From Halanaerobiaceae bacterium ANBcell28 (lineage in GTDB: Bacteria > Bacillota > Halanaerobiia > Halanaerobiales > DTU029): a stretch of DNA of 64,000 nucleotides. The DNA lies in assembly GCA_037623315.1 (NCBI GenBank), contig JBBJJH010000004.1, positions 62,001 to 126,000 on the forward strand. Reading direction: 5' to 3'. The notes beneath the pieces are model-generated. The model was not told the origin of the DNA. It saw only the letters and a list, made by a program, of their open reading frames with translations, and did not search any database. Numbering within the stretch: the first letter of the stretch is position 1; each line of letters starts with the position of its first letter. Positions 27,797 to 37,320 of the stretch are shown piece after piece. A program made the translations under genes and the position numbers.

Positions 27797-28348
27797 ATGA
27801 AACTAAAAAAACAAGATGGCATCACACTTGTTGAGATTTTAACTGCTTTGGCTATATTAGGTTTTGTATTTTTTGCTTTTTCCCATACTTATATTGCTGG
27901 TCGTCAAGCATATGATCGTAATCAGGAGCGTATAGAATTTCAGCAATTACATAGAGTAATAAATTCTCGAATTGCACCTTATGTTAGAATTGCAAATCAT
28001 ATTGAATGGAATCCAGCTAATCAAGAGTTAAAACTAACTTTCCCTTCTACCCGCGAAGTAAATGCTAGAGAATATAATGCTATAACTTTTGGTATAGACA
28101 ATACAGATTTGTATTATGAGAGAGATTGGTATAATCCAACTATTTCTTCTAATAAAATGAGGTTTGTTTCAGGAGAAGGAAATGCGGGTGTAAGAGATAT
28201 GCTTGTTGAATTTGATGATAATAACGGTGTCTTAAAAATACAGATGACTATAGTAAGTGAGCATGACAATACTTATACTTTTACAGAAAATTTCTATCCT
28301 AGATTATTAAGTTTAAATAATTTTGAAATAGTAGTTCCTTCTAATTAG
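27797..28348 (+). CDS. PilW/GspJ-like minor prepilin, pilus operon
   Basis: 183 residues from ATG 27797 (GAGGAGGGG at 27781-27789); the in-frame start at 27776 lies before that site. Motif KQDG/ITLVEILTALAILGFVFFAF with Glu5. The body resembles GspJ (QLHRVINSRIAPYVRIANHI). Third PilW-like protein of the window. Confidence 0.82.
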   Translation: MKLKKQDGITLVEILTALAILGFVFFAFSHTYIAGRQAYDRNQERIEFQQLHRVINSRIAPYVRIANHIEWNPANQELKLTFPSTREVNAREYNAITFGIDNTDLYYERDWYNPTISSNKMRFVSGEGNAGVRDMLVEFDDNNGVLKIQMTIVSEHDNTYTFTENFYPRLLSLNNFEIVVPSN

Positions 28349-28374
28349 AGTTCAAAATCTTTGGGGGTGAATTT

Positions 28375-29628
28375 ATGAACAGAGAAGATGGTTCTGTTCT
28401 AGTATTTACGTTTTTGATATGCACAGTATTATTAGTCTTCTTGCTTAGTTTGAATAGCTCTATATTTAGCGAATATAGAATGGTTACTTATGAGAAAAAC
28501 AGCTTTCAAGCACAATATTATGCGGAGTCTGCTATAGAGTATTTATATTATCTTCACTTTGATGAAGATACTACTGATGATCCTGATTTTTGGGATAATG
28601 ATGATGAATTGACTCAAGATGAAGTTACTAATTTTCTTACAGCTATAGATGATCATCCTAGTGATCTGGATATAGAAATAAACGATATAAAACGTGTTAT
28701 AGATAGCAATCAAGTTGAATTAATTGTAAGTCTAACTTATAATGATATAAATAGGAAAATTACTGCTACATATCAACAGGGATTATCAGGACTTGCAGAT
28801 GGTATTTTTGATAATTCAATGAATGCAGGTAGTGAAATTAATGTTCATCAGAATACAACTGTTGATTCTAGTAAAGAAGTTACATATGGACCTGTAGAAG
28901 TGCTTGAGGGTGCTGAAGAACAAGATGGAATTAATGGTGATGATCAAGGTATAGTAATCCCCAAGAATAGTAGAAGGGAATTAAGTGAGCATGAACAAGG
29001 TCAAATAGATGCAATGGGTGAGTTAATACAGAATATTATAGCTCATGGGAATATGACATATGGTTCACTAGTTGATGAAAATGGAAATAGACTTAATTCA
29101 ATTAATAACGATGTGACTATTCAAATTAAAGAAAATGAAATTTTAGATTTGCGTAAAATGGCATTTAATGGTGTAAATATCAATATTGAAGGTAATGGCA
29201 TTATACTTTTGGAAGATACTAACTTTAATAATAATACAACTGTAAATATAAATTATGACGGTGAGAATTTTACTGATAATCATGCTATCCTTTTATCTAA
29301 TTCTAATTTTCCTAACTTACAGCTTAATATGCAAGGGATGATATATGTAAATTCAAATGATTTTCCTGAATATGAAGGACGAGAAGATAAAGGGGATTTT
29401 AACAATAATGAAGGAATTAATCTTAGGGGGAGTATTACAGCTAAAAATAATATAAATACTGGACCTGATGGATTTGATTTAGAATATGATAATGGATTTT
29501 TAGAAGTTTTTAATGAAGCTTTAGCCCAAAATAATATTGATATTCCTGAAGCTTTATTGCATGAAGATCCTGATTTAAGAAATACGGGTGATATTTCTCT
29601 CGTTGATTGGGATGAATCTAGAAATTAA
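28375..29628 (+). CDS. PilX/GspK-like prepilin with beta-rich C-terminal domain, pilus operon
   Basis: 417 residues with GGGGGTG upstream of the ATG. N terminus REDG/SVLVFTFLICTVLLVFLLSL lacks Glu5, like GspK tip subunits. It is acidic. Residues about 230-330 hold short strand repeats (NDVTIQIKENEILDLRKM, VNINIEGNGIILLEDTNF). The C-terminal domain differs from the two plus-DUF7305-type paralogues at 12902 and 15376. Probable tip component of the standard pilus. Confidence 0.78.
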   Translation: MNREDGSVLVFTFLICTVLLVFLLSLNSSIFSEYRMVTYEKNSFQAQYYAESAIEYLYYLHFDEDTTDDPDFWDNDDELTQDEVTNFLTAIDDHPSDLDIEINDIKRVIDSNQVELIVSLTYNDINRKITATYQQGLSGLADGIFDNSMNAGSEINVHQNTTVDSSKEVTYGPVEVLEGAEEQDGINGDDQGIVIPKNSRRELSEHEQGQIDAMGELIQNIIAHGNMTYGSLVDENGNRLNSINNDVTIQIKENEILDLRKMAFNGVNINIEGNGIILLEDTNFNNNTTVNINYDGENFTDNHAILLSNSNFPNLQLNMQGMIYVNSNDFPEYEGREDKGDFNNNEGINLRGSITAKNNINTGPDGFDLEYDNGFLEVFNEALAQNNIDIPEALLHEDPDLRNTGDISLVDWDESRN

Positions 29629-29646
29629 AAATGTGAGGTGAAGTAG

Positions 29647-30717
29647 ATGTTTTTGAAGAAAAAGTTTACAACAATTGATATTGGCACTGACAGTATTAAG
29701 GCAGTTAAGTTTTTTAAAAAGAAAAATGAACTTATAGTTGATGGTTTTGCTATGAAAAGCTTACCTTATCAATCAATTAAAGATGGCAAAATTGTCGATG
29801 AAGCTGTAGTTGCTAATAGGCTAGAAGATATTTCCAATGAACTTAATTGTAGGAACGATAGGATTGTTACAAGTATCGCTAGTAATAATTTAATTATTAG
29901 GAACATGGAATTACCAGCTATGGACAATGAAGAACAGTTAGCTGAAGCTATTAAATGGGAGTCTGAGGATCATTTACCATTCCCAGTTGATAGTGCTGTT
30001 GAAGATTTTATTACTTTAGACAGAAAAGGAGAACTTCTAGAGATCCTTTTAGTGGCTACAAAAAAAGATATGTTGGATAATTTATTAAGTGTATTTGGTA
30101 GGATAGGTATTATGCCTGCAGTAGTTAATATTCAACCAATGGCTTTAATGTCAATCATTGATTACCAAAATAGAATCGATGATACTATGGCTGTTGTTGA
30201 TATTGGTAATGCAGGAACAAGAGTTATAATAGGTGATAGTAAGAATATTTATCTATCTCGTAATTTGGACCTTGGTGGTGCTGAATTTACTAAAGTTTTT
30301 ATGGACGAACACAAAATAAATTATAATGAAGCTGAGAATATGAAAAAGAAAAAAGGAATTCAAGAAGATGATAGCTCAGAAGATTTAGATTTAGCCATGG
30401 CTCAGATTGCTACTACCGGTATGGTTGAAAGTCAATATATAATATCTATAGCAAATAATCTGGCAGATCAAATCGCTAGAAGTTTAGATTATTATAGTAT
30501 GAAATATCGTAATAAAGTAAAAAAAATATACCTAACTGGTGGAGGGTCTCGTCTTAAAAGATTAGATGAAATTATCTCCGATAAAATAGGTAGAGACTTA
30601 GAAATTTTAAACCCTTATAATAATTTAAGAGTCAGAGATAGCCAGGGTATGAGAGACGAAGAATTCGCTATAGCAGTTGGTCTGGGTTTAAGTGAGGTGT
30701 TGAACGATGAGGGTTAA
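29647..30717 (+). CDS. pilM: Type IV pilus actin-like protein PilM
   Basis: 356 residues. Actin/FtsA-like fold: FTTIDIGTDSIKAVKF phosphate-1 loop at the N terminus, VVDIGNAGTRVII, and LTGGGSRLKRLD. It forms the cytoplasmic ring of the alignment complex and binds the PilN N terminus. It overlaps pilN by 11 bp. Confidence 0.92.
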   Translation: MFLKKKFTTIDIGTDSIKAVKFFKKKNELIVDGFAMKSLPYQSIKDGKIVDEAVVANRLEDISNELNCRNDRIVTSIASNNLIIRNMELPAMDNEEQLAEAIKWESEDHLPFPVDSAVEDFITLDRKGELLEILLVATKKDMLDNLLSVFGRIGIMPAVVNIQPMALMSIIDYQNRIDDTMAVVDIGNAGTRVIIGDSKNIYLSRNLDLGGAEFTKVFMDEHKINYNEAENMKKKKGIQEDDSSEDLDLAMAQIATTGMVESQYIISIANNLADQIARSLDYYSMKYRNKVKKIYLTGGGSRLKRLDEIISDKIGRDLEILNPYNNLRVRDSQGMRDEEFAIAVGLGLSEVLNDEG

Positions 30718-31222
30718 TTTAGTAAAGGAAAGAAACAAAGCATATCAAATTAACTGGAAAGAAGTAGCGATTGTTATCGGAGTTTCTATAGTTCTTATTG
30801 CTTTAGGAATCTATTACTTCATGTTAGTACAGGACAGCCGTTACCTTCAACAGGATATCAATAATCTAGACAATCAAATAAATAATGTGTTAGTAAGGGT
30901 TGCTGAATACAATAGATTGGATAGGAAAGTTGAGGAACTAGAAAATATAAAAGAACAAATGGAAGCATACAAATATGTCTGGGATCTAGCTTTGATTGAA
31001 AAAGGTTATGTGATTCCCAATAATACGATGTTGTTAAATTTACAGATCGAAGACAGGAATATTAGCATAAATGGACGAGCTGCTAGTAATCAATTAATAT
31101 TAACTTTGATTGATAATATGGAGACATCTCCAGTTTATGATGATGTTACACTTATTAACCTGACACGTAATGATGATACACAATTTAATATAGAGGCTGT
31201 TATTACTGGGGAGGCTGATTGA
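30707..31222 (+). CDS. pilN: Type IV pilus alignment protein PilN
   Basis: 171 residues. It begins MRVNLVKERN, close to the INLL PilM-binding motif, then one membrane helix (about 21-42), a coiled coil, and a ferredoxin-like domain with NNTMLLNLQIEDRNISINGRA. It overlaps pilM and is adjacent to pilO, its heterodimer partner. Confidence 0.88.
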   Translation: MRVNLVKERNKAYQINWKEVAIVIGVSIVLIALGIYYFMLVQDSRYLQQDINNLDNQINNVLVRVAEYNRLDRKVEELENIKEQMEAYKYVWDLALIEKGYVIPNNTMLLNLQIEDRNISINGRAASNQLILTLIDNMETSPVYDDVTLINLTRNDDTQFNIEAVITGEAD

Positions 31223-31224
31223 TT

Positions 31225-31764
31225 ATGTTTAATAATCTTAGTAGACGCGAAAGGCTAATGTTAGTTTTTTTAGCTGTTTTTGCTATTGCTGCAATCTATT
31301 ATTTTCTTTTATATGAACCGATGCTTGGGCGAATAGATTCTCTCAATCAAGAATTATCAAATAAAGAGGTTACATATAATATGCATGTAGCTACTATAAG
31401 TAAGATGCCTGAATTAGAAAAAAGATATGAAGAACTTAGATATATTGAAGACCAAATACAGGAAAACATGATCGAATCTGTACCTGCTATGCTACAGGTT
31501 CTAGAATCACAGTCTGCTGATTCGGGTTTGGAGATTATAGCATTTATACCTCAAGAACTTGACGATTCTACTAGGATAAATATGGAGGCCAGAGGTTTTT
31601 ATGAACAACTAGTTGGATTTATAGATGGTATAAAAAGCCTGGATGGATTTATAGAATTTGAAAGAATTAACATTAGGAAAGAAAATAATGATAATGATTT
31701 ACTAAGGATAAATGGTACTTTTGTATTTCATAATGACTTACTTATTGGTGGTGGTGACTCTTGA
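31225..31764 (+). CDS. pilO: Type IV pilus alignment protein PilO
   Basis: 179 residues from ATG 31225 (GGGGAGG at 31208-31214); a TTG 6 nt upstream is also possible. One membrane helix (about 10-30), a coiled coil and a small beta-rich domain ending with FVFHNDLLIGGG. Partner of PilN in the inner-membrane alignment complex. Confidence 0.87.
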   Translation: MFNNLSRRERLMLVFLAVFAIAAIYYFLLYEPMLGRIDSLNQELSNKEVTYNMHVATISKMPELEKRYEELRYIEDQIQENMIESVPAMLQVLESQSADSGLEIIAFIPQELDDSTRINMEARGFYEQLVGFIDGIKSLDGFIEFERINIRKENNDNDLLRINGTFVFHNDLLIGGGDS

Positions 31765-32417
31765 AAATGAAAAAATCAGACAAGATCTTATTAGCAGTTT
31801 TGTTCTTAATTTTAATTGGAGGAGGCCTTTACTACTACTTTAATTATTATGCGACTGAAACAGCTAGTGTAGAGCCTATTGAGATGAGAGAAGAAGCACT
31901 CTTAGAAGAAGAAGTAGATGATTTGAGTAGTACTAGTGAAGAAGAGGCTGATATAGAAGAAGATTTAGATGATGAAGAACTTGATACTTCAGAGGAACTG
32001 GATGCTCAAGAAGAAGCTGAACTTGAGGAGGAAAGAGAAGAAGAATCTCCAGTGGTAATTGTTGAAGAGGAAAGTGCACGAGAAATTTTGGCAAAAGGTG
32101 CAGATGCATTTACTTATAGAAGAAGGTTTAGGAATCCTTTTCAAGAATACAGAGTATCAGAAAGGGATGGTGATTACGCGAGCTTAACTGTAGATGAAGT
32201 CAAAGAGATGGTACCCTTTCAATTAAGTGGAGTTATAGGTAATAATCAGAAAAGATTAGCGGTGATAAATCATAATAATGAAATATTAATTGTAGAAAAT
32301 AATACTGTAATTGAAGACTTTCTTATAACTAGTATAGTAGATGATGGAATCAATATAAATTATAGAGGTATAAACTTTAAAATTGAAATGGGGAGTGGTT
32401 TAAGTGAGATCAGGTAA
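31761..32417 (+). CDS. pilP: PilP-like pilus protein with acidic linker
   Basis: 218 residues; TTG 31761 overlaps the pilO stop codon, and ATG 31767 is an alternative. An N-terminal membrane helix (about 8-28) is followed by an extremely Asp/Glu-rich linker (about 40-105), then RNPFQEYRV and a small beta domain (VPFQLSGVIGNNQKRLAVI) resembling the PilP homology region that binds secretin. PilP is a lipoprotein in proteobacteria, but here it is membrane-anchored. Identity is supported by position between pilO and pilQ. Confidence 0.8.
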   Translation: MKMKKSDKILLAVLFLILIGGGLYYYFNYYATETASVEPIEMREEALLEEEVDDLSSTSEEEADIEEDLDDEELDTSEELDAQEEAELEEEREEESPVVIVEEESAREILAKGADAFTYRRRFRNPFQEYRVSERDGDYASLTVDEVKEMVPFQLSGVIGNNQKRLAVINHNNEILIVENNTVIEDFLITSIVDDGININYRGINFKIEMGSGLSEIR

Positions 32418-35154
32418 AAAGAGATTAAAAATAATGATAATGATTTTCTTAGTATTATTAAACTTCACTATAGTTATTAATGCTAGTGATACACTTATTA
32501 ATATGAATTTTAGGGATGCTGATGTTAGGGATGTATTTAGAACAATAGCAGAATTAGCTGATACGAATTTAGTTACAGATGGATCTGTCAGCGGTAGTAT
32601 TACAATACGCTTGAATAATGTTTCTTTTGGAGAAGCACTTGATCTTATTACACAAACATATAACCTATCATATAGATGGTATGAAGATACAGTTGTTGTA
32701 GCTACACCAGAGAGAATTGATAGTATATATGCTCAAATGAGTATTGAAACTGTAAGACTAAAGTATGCTGATTTAGAGGAAACACAGCAATTGCTTAGTA
32801 GTGTATTTAATGAATTAGAGGTTCTAACTGATAGAAGAAATAACGAGATAGTTTTAAAAGGTAAACAAGATGATATTACAGAAGCAAAAATATTCATATC
32901 CAATATGGATACTCAAAAAGATCATATTGCTGAAATATTACAAGTGAATTATGATGACTTAGATTTCCTTATAGATTATGTGAATAGGATATATCCAAAT
33001 TTAATTATAGAAAATGACGGTAGAAATAGTGTTATATTCTATGGTTCTGAAACAAATATTAGAGGAGCTATAGCATTAATTAATGACTTAGCAGGTAGGT
33101 TAAGAGATACAAGGGTTGTTGAACATGAATCTATGGAAAGTGTTTTAATAAATTATGCAGATGTAAGCTATATAAAATCACATATTAGAGACCTATATCC
33201 TGGTTTAACGGTTATTGCAGATACAATGAATTCTCAGTTGATTTTAAATGGTAATGAAAATGAAATTGAACAAGCAAAAGGATTTATTGCTAGACTAGAC
33301 CTTGCTAGAGAAGAATATGAATTAGTAACAGAAGTCATTACTGTTAGAAGTGCAGACATTGATGCTGTTGCTTCAACTATTCTGAGTTTTTATCCAGATA
33401 TGGATATAAAAACTGTTAATGAAACAAATCAACTTTATATGACAGCACGAAAAGATGAACTAGCTTTTGCTATATCTATCGCAGAAAATATTGATTTACA
33501 AGCTAGACATATTACTAGAATAAAAAGGGTAAATTATGCTTCTTTTGATGATTTAAATGATATCGTAACAAGTATTTATCCTGATATAAACTTTAGAATC
33601 AATAGTTTAAATAGAGAAGTTATAGTTAGTGGTAGAGAAGATCAGGTAAAAGAAATTATTAGTTTTGTAAGTGAAATTGATCAGCCACGCCAACAGGTTA
33701 TTATAGAAGCAAGAATTGAAGAAATTGTAACATCTGATCTGAAAGAGATTGGTGTTGATCCAAATCAATTATCACAAATTCAATTCTTAGATTCTAATAA
33801 TAGTGGATTTATTGATGGTCTAGCTTTAACTTTACCTGAATTTTTGAATTTACTTGATGCCAATGCTATGAGTACTACCCTGGCCAATCCAAATTTAATG
33901 GCTATTAGTGGAGAAGAAGCTAAGCTCTTAATTGGTCAAAGAATACCTATACCAATTAGGGATCAATCTGGTACAGTAGTACAAATGGAATATATTGATG
34001 CTGGTATTAACCTGGAGTTCTTACCTATAGTGGGTAATGATGATAGAATTACTTTAGAAGTAAGGCCTATGATTAGTACTATAGGTGAATCTATAGGAAC
34101 ATCCATACCGCCAATTAATACACGTGAAGCAGAAACTAAGGTTATTTTGGAAGATGGAGAATTGATGGCTATTGGTGGATTAATTAGGGATGATGTTATA
34201 GAAAGTCTATCTAAAGTTCCTTTATTAGGTGATATTCCAATTTTAGGAGAACTATTCCGTCATAGACAGTCTGATACTAGAAAAACTGAGGTTATTATAT
34301 TTATTAGACCTCGTATAGTAAATTCAGCTAATGCTGATAATATTGACGAAGTAGCTATGCTTTCAGATGAAACAGAAAATCTTGAAAACAATTATAAAGA
34401 AGAGAAGAGTAATCTAGAAAGTTCTAGAGATAATGAAACTGAGTCTTTAAAAGATGATATAGTGGATAATATTGCAGATAATAGAAATGCTGTTGAGAAG
34501 GAAGAAGGATTGGGAAGTGTTGATCAAAATCAAGCAGATATTGCTGATACAAATGAAGAAAAATTAGAAGAGGAATTTGATCAAGTAGCTATTGTAGATT
34601 CTAAAACAAATACTTCTGATGAAGATAAAGTAGAGGATAACACTGTTAATGACGACAATGGATTAGTTAGCTTATCTCGAGAACAATTATTAGCTATTTT
34701 GAATTTAGATGAGGATGAAATAGCAGAAGAAGCCAAGTATATTGAAAATGCTGTTCTTGAAAATGAAGAAATAGAAGAAAACAGACTTGCTTCATCAAAG
34801 GAAAGTTTTTCTGATGACAAAAGTACTAATCTAGAGAATGCTAAAAAAGCAATTCAATTAGATGAATATGTTTTGTTTAATTATCAATTAAGAAATGATC
34901 TTGAAATTGATGAATTAGCAAAAAAATATAATAGCTCTAAGGATCTAATAGAACATGTTAACTCTGATAATATAGTATTAGGTTCAAATATTTATATTCC
35001 AGTTCCTAGAGAAAATATCTTTATTATGAATGAAGGAACTACATTATGGAGTTTATACAGACAATATGGTGTTTCTGTTGAAGAATTAAAAGAATATAAT
35101 CAAATAGACGATGAGAGTAATATTTCTAAAGGAGCCTATATTTATATTCCATAA
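32404..35154 (+). CDS. pilQ: Secretin PilQ with C-terminal LysM pair
   Basis: 916 residues from GTG 32404, overlapping pilP by 14 bp. Signal peptide (1-27), secretin/TonB short N-terminal domain (about 30-100), a series of NolW-type N domains (about 110-435), and a short secretin core (about 440-640) with NREAETKVILEDGELMAIGG-like TREAETKVILEDGE and VPLLGDIPILGELF. Then an acidic linker (about 645-815) and two LysM domains (about 822-869 and 870-916, TLWSLYRQYGVSVEELKEYN). It forms the outer-membrane pore through which the pilus exits, which requires a diderm envelope. The fused LysM tail probably binds peptidoglycan. Confidence 0.9.
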   Translation: MRSGKKRLKIMIMIFLVLLNFTIVINASDTLINMNFRDADVRDVFRTIAELADTNLVTDGSVSGSITIRLNNVSFGEALDLITQTYNLSYRWYEDTVVVATPERIDSIYAQMSIETVRLKYADLEETQQLLSSVFNELEVLTDRRNNEIVLKGKQDDITEAKIFISNMDTQKDHIAEILQVNYDDLDFLIDYVNRIYPNLIIENDGRNSVIFYGSETNIRGAIALINDLAGRLRDTRVVEHESMESVLINYADVSYIKSHIRDLYPGLTVIADTMNSQLILNGNENEIEQAKGFIARLDLAREEYELVTEVITVRSADIDAVASTILSFYPDMDIKTVNETNQLYMTARKDELAFAISIAENIDLQARHITRIKRVNYASFDDLNDIVTSIYPDINFRINSLNREVIVSGREDQVKEIISFVSEIDQPRQQVIIEARIEEIVTSDLKEIGVDPNQLSQIQFLDSNNSGFIDGLALTLPEFLNLLDANAMSTTLANPNLMAISGEEAKLLIGQRIPIPIRDQSGTVVQMEYIDAGINLEFLPIVGNDDRITLEVRPMISTIGESIGTSIPPINTREAETKVILEDGELMAIGGLIRDDVIESLSKVPLLGDIPILGELFRHRQSDTRKTEVIIFIRPRIVNSANADNIDEVAMLSDETENLENNYKEEKSNLESSRDNETESLKDDIVDNIADNRNAVEKEEGLGSVDQNQADIADTNEEKLEEEFDQVAIVDSKTNTSDEDKVEDNTVNDDNGLVSLSREQLLAILNLDEDEIAEEAKYIENAVLENEEIEENRLASSKESFSDDKSTNLENAKKAIQLDEYVLFNYQLRNDLEIDELAKKYNSSKDLIEHVNSDNIVLGSNIYIPVPRENIFIMNEGTTLWSLYRQYGVSVEELKEYNQIDDESNISKGAYIYIP

Positions 35155-35178
35155 ATAATTATCAGATATTATGAAGAG

Positions 35179-35226
35179 AAAGCCCTCGTTTTTGTTTTAA
35201 CTCAAACAAAAACTGAGGGCTTTATA
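35179..35226 (+). terminator. Terminator of the pilus operon
   Basis: AAAGCCCTCGTTTTTGTTT (35179-35197) pairs with the segment at 35204-35223 over about 19 bp with one bulged base; T-rich sequence follows. Placed 25 bp after the pilQ stop codon. Confidence 0.88.
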
Positions 35227-35591
35227 TTATTAGCTCAAACTTTGCAATTGCTATAATAGTTTTAATATACTTCCTGCTTAGCCATTTGCTGAATGAAAGT
35301 TAAAATGCACCAGCCTCGCATGGAAGGCAATGAATGTTAAAAAAAACACGTTGTCAATGTAAGAAGCTAAAGTACTTTCTTCAGCAGATTATTTACAAAA
35401 AAAATATTTGATTAATATTTTTTTCTTTATAAAGCAGGAATACAGCAATCTTTTCTAGAACATATAATTTACCCTTTTTAAACATAATATAAACTTAAGT
35501 CTATATGAATATATAATTTACGAAAGTAATTAAACTTTAAAATATATAAGATTTAAATTAGAATTAGGAAAAAATCAGAGGAGATGAGTAG
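35226..35591. other. Intergenic region pilQ-aroC with possible structured RNA
   Basis: No gene with a ribosome-binding site is visible in these 366 bp. 35281-35395 is less AT-rich than its surroundings and folds into a closed stem (see the ncRNA entry). 35425-35591 is very AT-rich with several TATAAT-like boxes that could serve aroC, none with a clear -35. Confidence 0.6.
35264..35424 (+). ncRNA. Candidate structured small RNA
   Basis: TATAAT at 35252-35257 could start a transcript near 35264. TGCTGAATGAAAGT (35287-35300) pairs with ACTTTCTTCAGCA (35374-35386) with one bulged T, and the stem can extend to about 16 bp. A T-run after an AT-only hairpin (35396-35424) could terminate. The -35 box is weak and no known RNA family was recognised. 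Confidence 0.4.
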
Positions 35592-36797
35592 ATGTTAAAT
35601 TTTAGTACAGCTGGAGAATCACATGGAAAGGGATTAATAGCAATAATAGATGGTCTTCCTGCAGGCATCAGGATAGATATTGAAGCTATCAATAGGAAAT
35701 TAGCCAGACGTCAAGGTGGATATGGACGTGGTGGTAGAATGAAAATAGAGACAGATAAGATAGATATATATAGTGGTGTTCGTATGGGAGAAACAATTGC
35801 TAGCCCTTTGTCTTTTGTGATTAAAAACAAAGATTGGGAAAATTGGCAGCAAGTTATGTCTGTAGAGAAGTTAGTAGAAGATAGTTCAGATGATATTGTT
35901 AGAATAAAGAAAGATGGAAGAATTAAAGAAATCAAAAAAGTAGTAACACGTCCACGACCTGGCCATGCTGACCTTAGTGGTGCGATTAAATACAATACTA
36001 AAGATATTAGGAATATCTTAGAGCGTGCAAGTGCTAGAGAAACAGCTGCCAGAACAGCTGTTGGTGGAATTACAGACTGCTTTTTAAGATATTTTGATAT
36101 TGAGATTATTAGCCATGTTATTCAAATTGGTGAAATTTCTAGTGAGAAAACTATAAATATAGGCTTTGATGAATTAAAGGAAAATGTTTTAGATTCTCCA
36201 TTACATTGTTTTGATAAAGAAAAAGAAGAAGAAATGATAAAATATATTGATTCTGTGAAAGAAAAGGGAGATAGTTTAGGAGGCATCATAGAATTAAGAA
36301 CTACAGCATTACCTGTAGGCTTAGGAAGTCATACACAATGGGATCGTAAGTTAGATGGCTTAATATCTCAGGCTTTAATGAGTATTCCTGCTGTTAAAGC
36401 AGTAGAAATAGGATCTGCATTTGATAATTCCACTAAAATAGGTTCTCAGGTTCATGATGAGATATTTTATTCAAAGGATAGAAATTACTATAGGAAGACA
36501 AATAGAGCTGGAGGTATTGAAGGTGGTATGAGTAATGGAGAAGGACTTATCATAAGAATTGCTATGAAGCCTATACCTACTCTATATCAACCACTACAGT
36601 CTATAGATATTGAGAGTAAAGAAGCTTTTGCTGCAAGTGTAGAACGTTCTGATGTAACAGCTGTTCCCGCAGCTGGTGTAGTAGCTGAGGCTATGCTTAG
36701 CTTTGTTTTGGCGAGAGCCCTATTAGAAAAGTTTGGTGGAGACAGTATGGCAGAAATAATGAATAATTATAAAGCTTATCAGCAAAAGTCATTATAA
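35592..36797 (+). CDS. aroC: Chorismate synthase
   Basis: 401 residues; GAGGAGATGAG lies just upstream. Family motifs: GESHGKGL near the start, RRQGGYGRGGRMKIE, RPGHADLSGAIKY, SARETAARTAVG and NRAGGIEGGMSNGE. It converts EPSP to chorismate with reduced FMN. A 53-residue insertion-like charged stretch around RIKKDGRIKEIKKVV matches other long Firmicute forms. First of aroC-aroK-aroB-aroQ. Confidence 0.94.
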   Translation: MLNFSTAGESHGKGLIAIIDGLPAGIRIDIEAINRKLARRQGGYGRGGRMKIETDKIDIYSGVRMGETIASPLSFVIKNKDWENWQQVMSVEKLVEDSSDDIVRIKKDGRIKEIKKVVTRPRPGHADLSGAIKYNTKDIRNILERASARETAARTAVGGITDCFLRYFDIEIISHVIQIGEISSEKTINIGFDELKENVLDSPLHCFDKEKEEEMIKYIDSVKEKGDSLGGIIELRTTALPVGLGSHTQWDRKLDGLISQALMSIPAVKAVEIGSAFDNSTKIGSQVHDEIFYSKDRNYYRKTNRAGGIEGGMSNGEGLIIRIAMKPIPTLYQPLQSIDIESKEAFAASVERSDVTAVPAAGVVAEAMLSFVLARALLEKFGGDSMAEIMNNYKAYQQKSL

Positions 36798-36812
36798 ACT
36801 TGGAGGACAAAG

Positions 36813-37319
36813 ATGATTATATCTTTAATAGGATTTATGGGAACTGGTAAGAGTACTGTAGGTATGGAATTAGCGAAAAGATTAGACTATCAATTTATTG
36901 ATACTGATAGTGAGATTAAAAAAGAGGCAGATAAAGAAATAAAGGATATATTTGCTGATAAGGGAGAAAAGTATTTTAGAAAAATAGAAACTTGTGTACT
37001 AGAAAAGCTTTTAAGAGAAGATACTGATCTTGTCTTAGCAACTGGTGGTGGCATTGTTCTTTCCTCAAAAAATAGAGAATTATTAGCAAGAAAAACAGAA
37101 GCTTTTTTATTAGAAGCCAGTGTTGAGGAGATTTATAAAAGAGTAAAAAACGACAAGAATCGTCCTTTGTTAGATGTAGAAGATCCCTTATTAGCAATAG
37201 AAAAGATATTAATGGAAAGAAAAGAGTATTACAATTATTTTACTAAGAAAATTAATACAGATAGATATTCTGTAGCTGAGATTGTTGAGATGATATTAGA
37301 TAGATTGGAGGAGAGCTAA
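36813..37319 (+). CDS. aroK: Shikimate kinase
   Basis: 168 residues. P-loop GFMGTGKST at residues 7-15, shikimate-binding DTDSEI and RKIE, and ATGGGIV, then the lid NRPLLD. It phosphorylates shikimate with ATP. Begins 15 bp after aroC and ends 1 bp before aroB. Confidence 0.93.
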   Translation: MIISLIGFMGTGKSTVGMELAKRLDYQFIDTDSEIKKEADKEIKDIFADKGEKYFRKIETCVLEKLLREDTDLVLATGGGIVLSSKNRELLARKTEAFLLEASVEEIYKRVKNDKNRPLLDVEDPLLAIEKILMERKEYYNYFTKKINTDRYSVAEIVEMILDRLEES

Positions 37320-37320
37320 G

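Noticed and set aside
35281-35400. Remnant of a transposase gene
   Set aside because: Translation in all frames is broken by stops and no recognisable motif remains; the RNA-stem explanation fits better.
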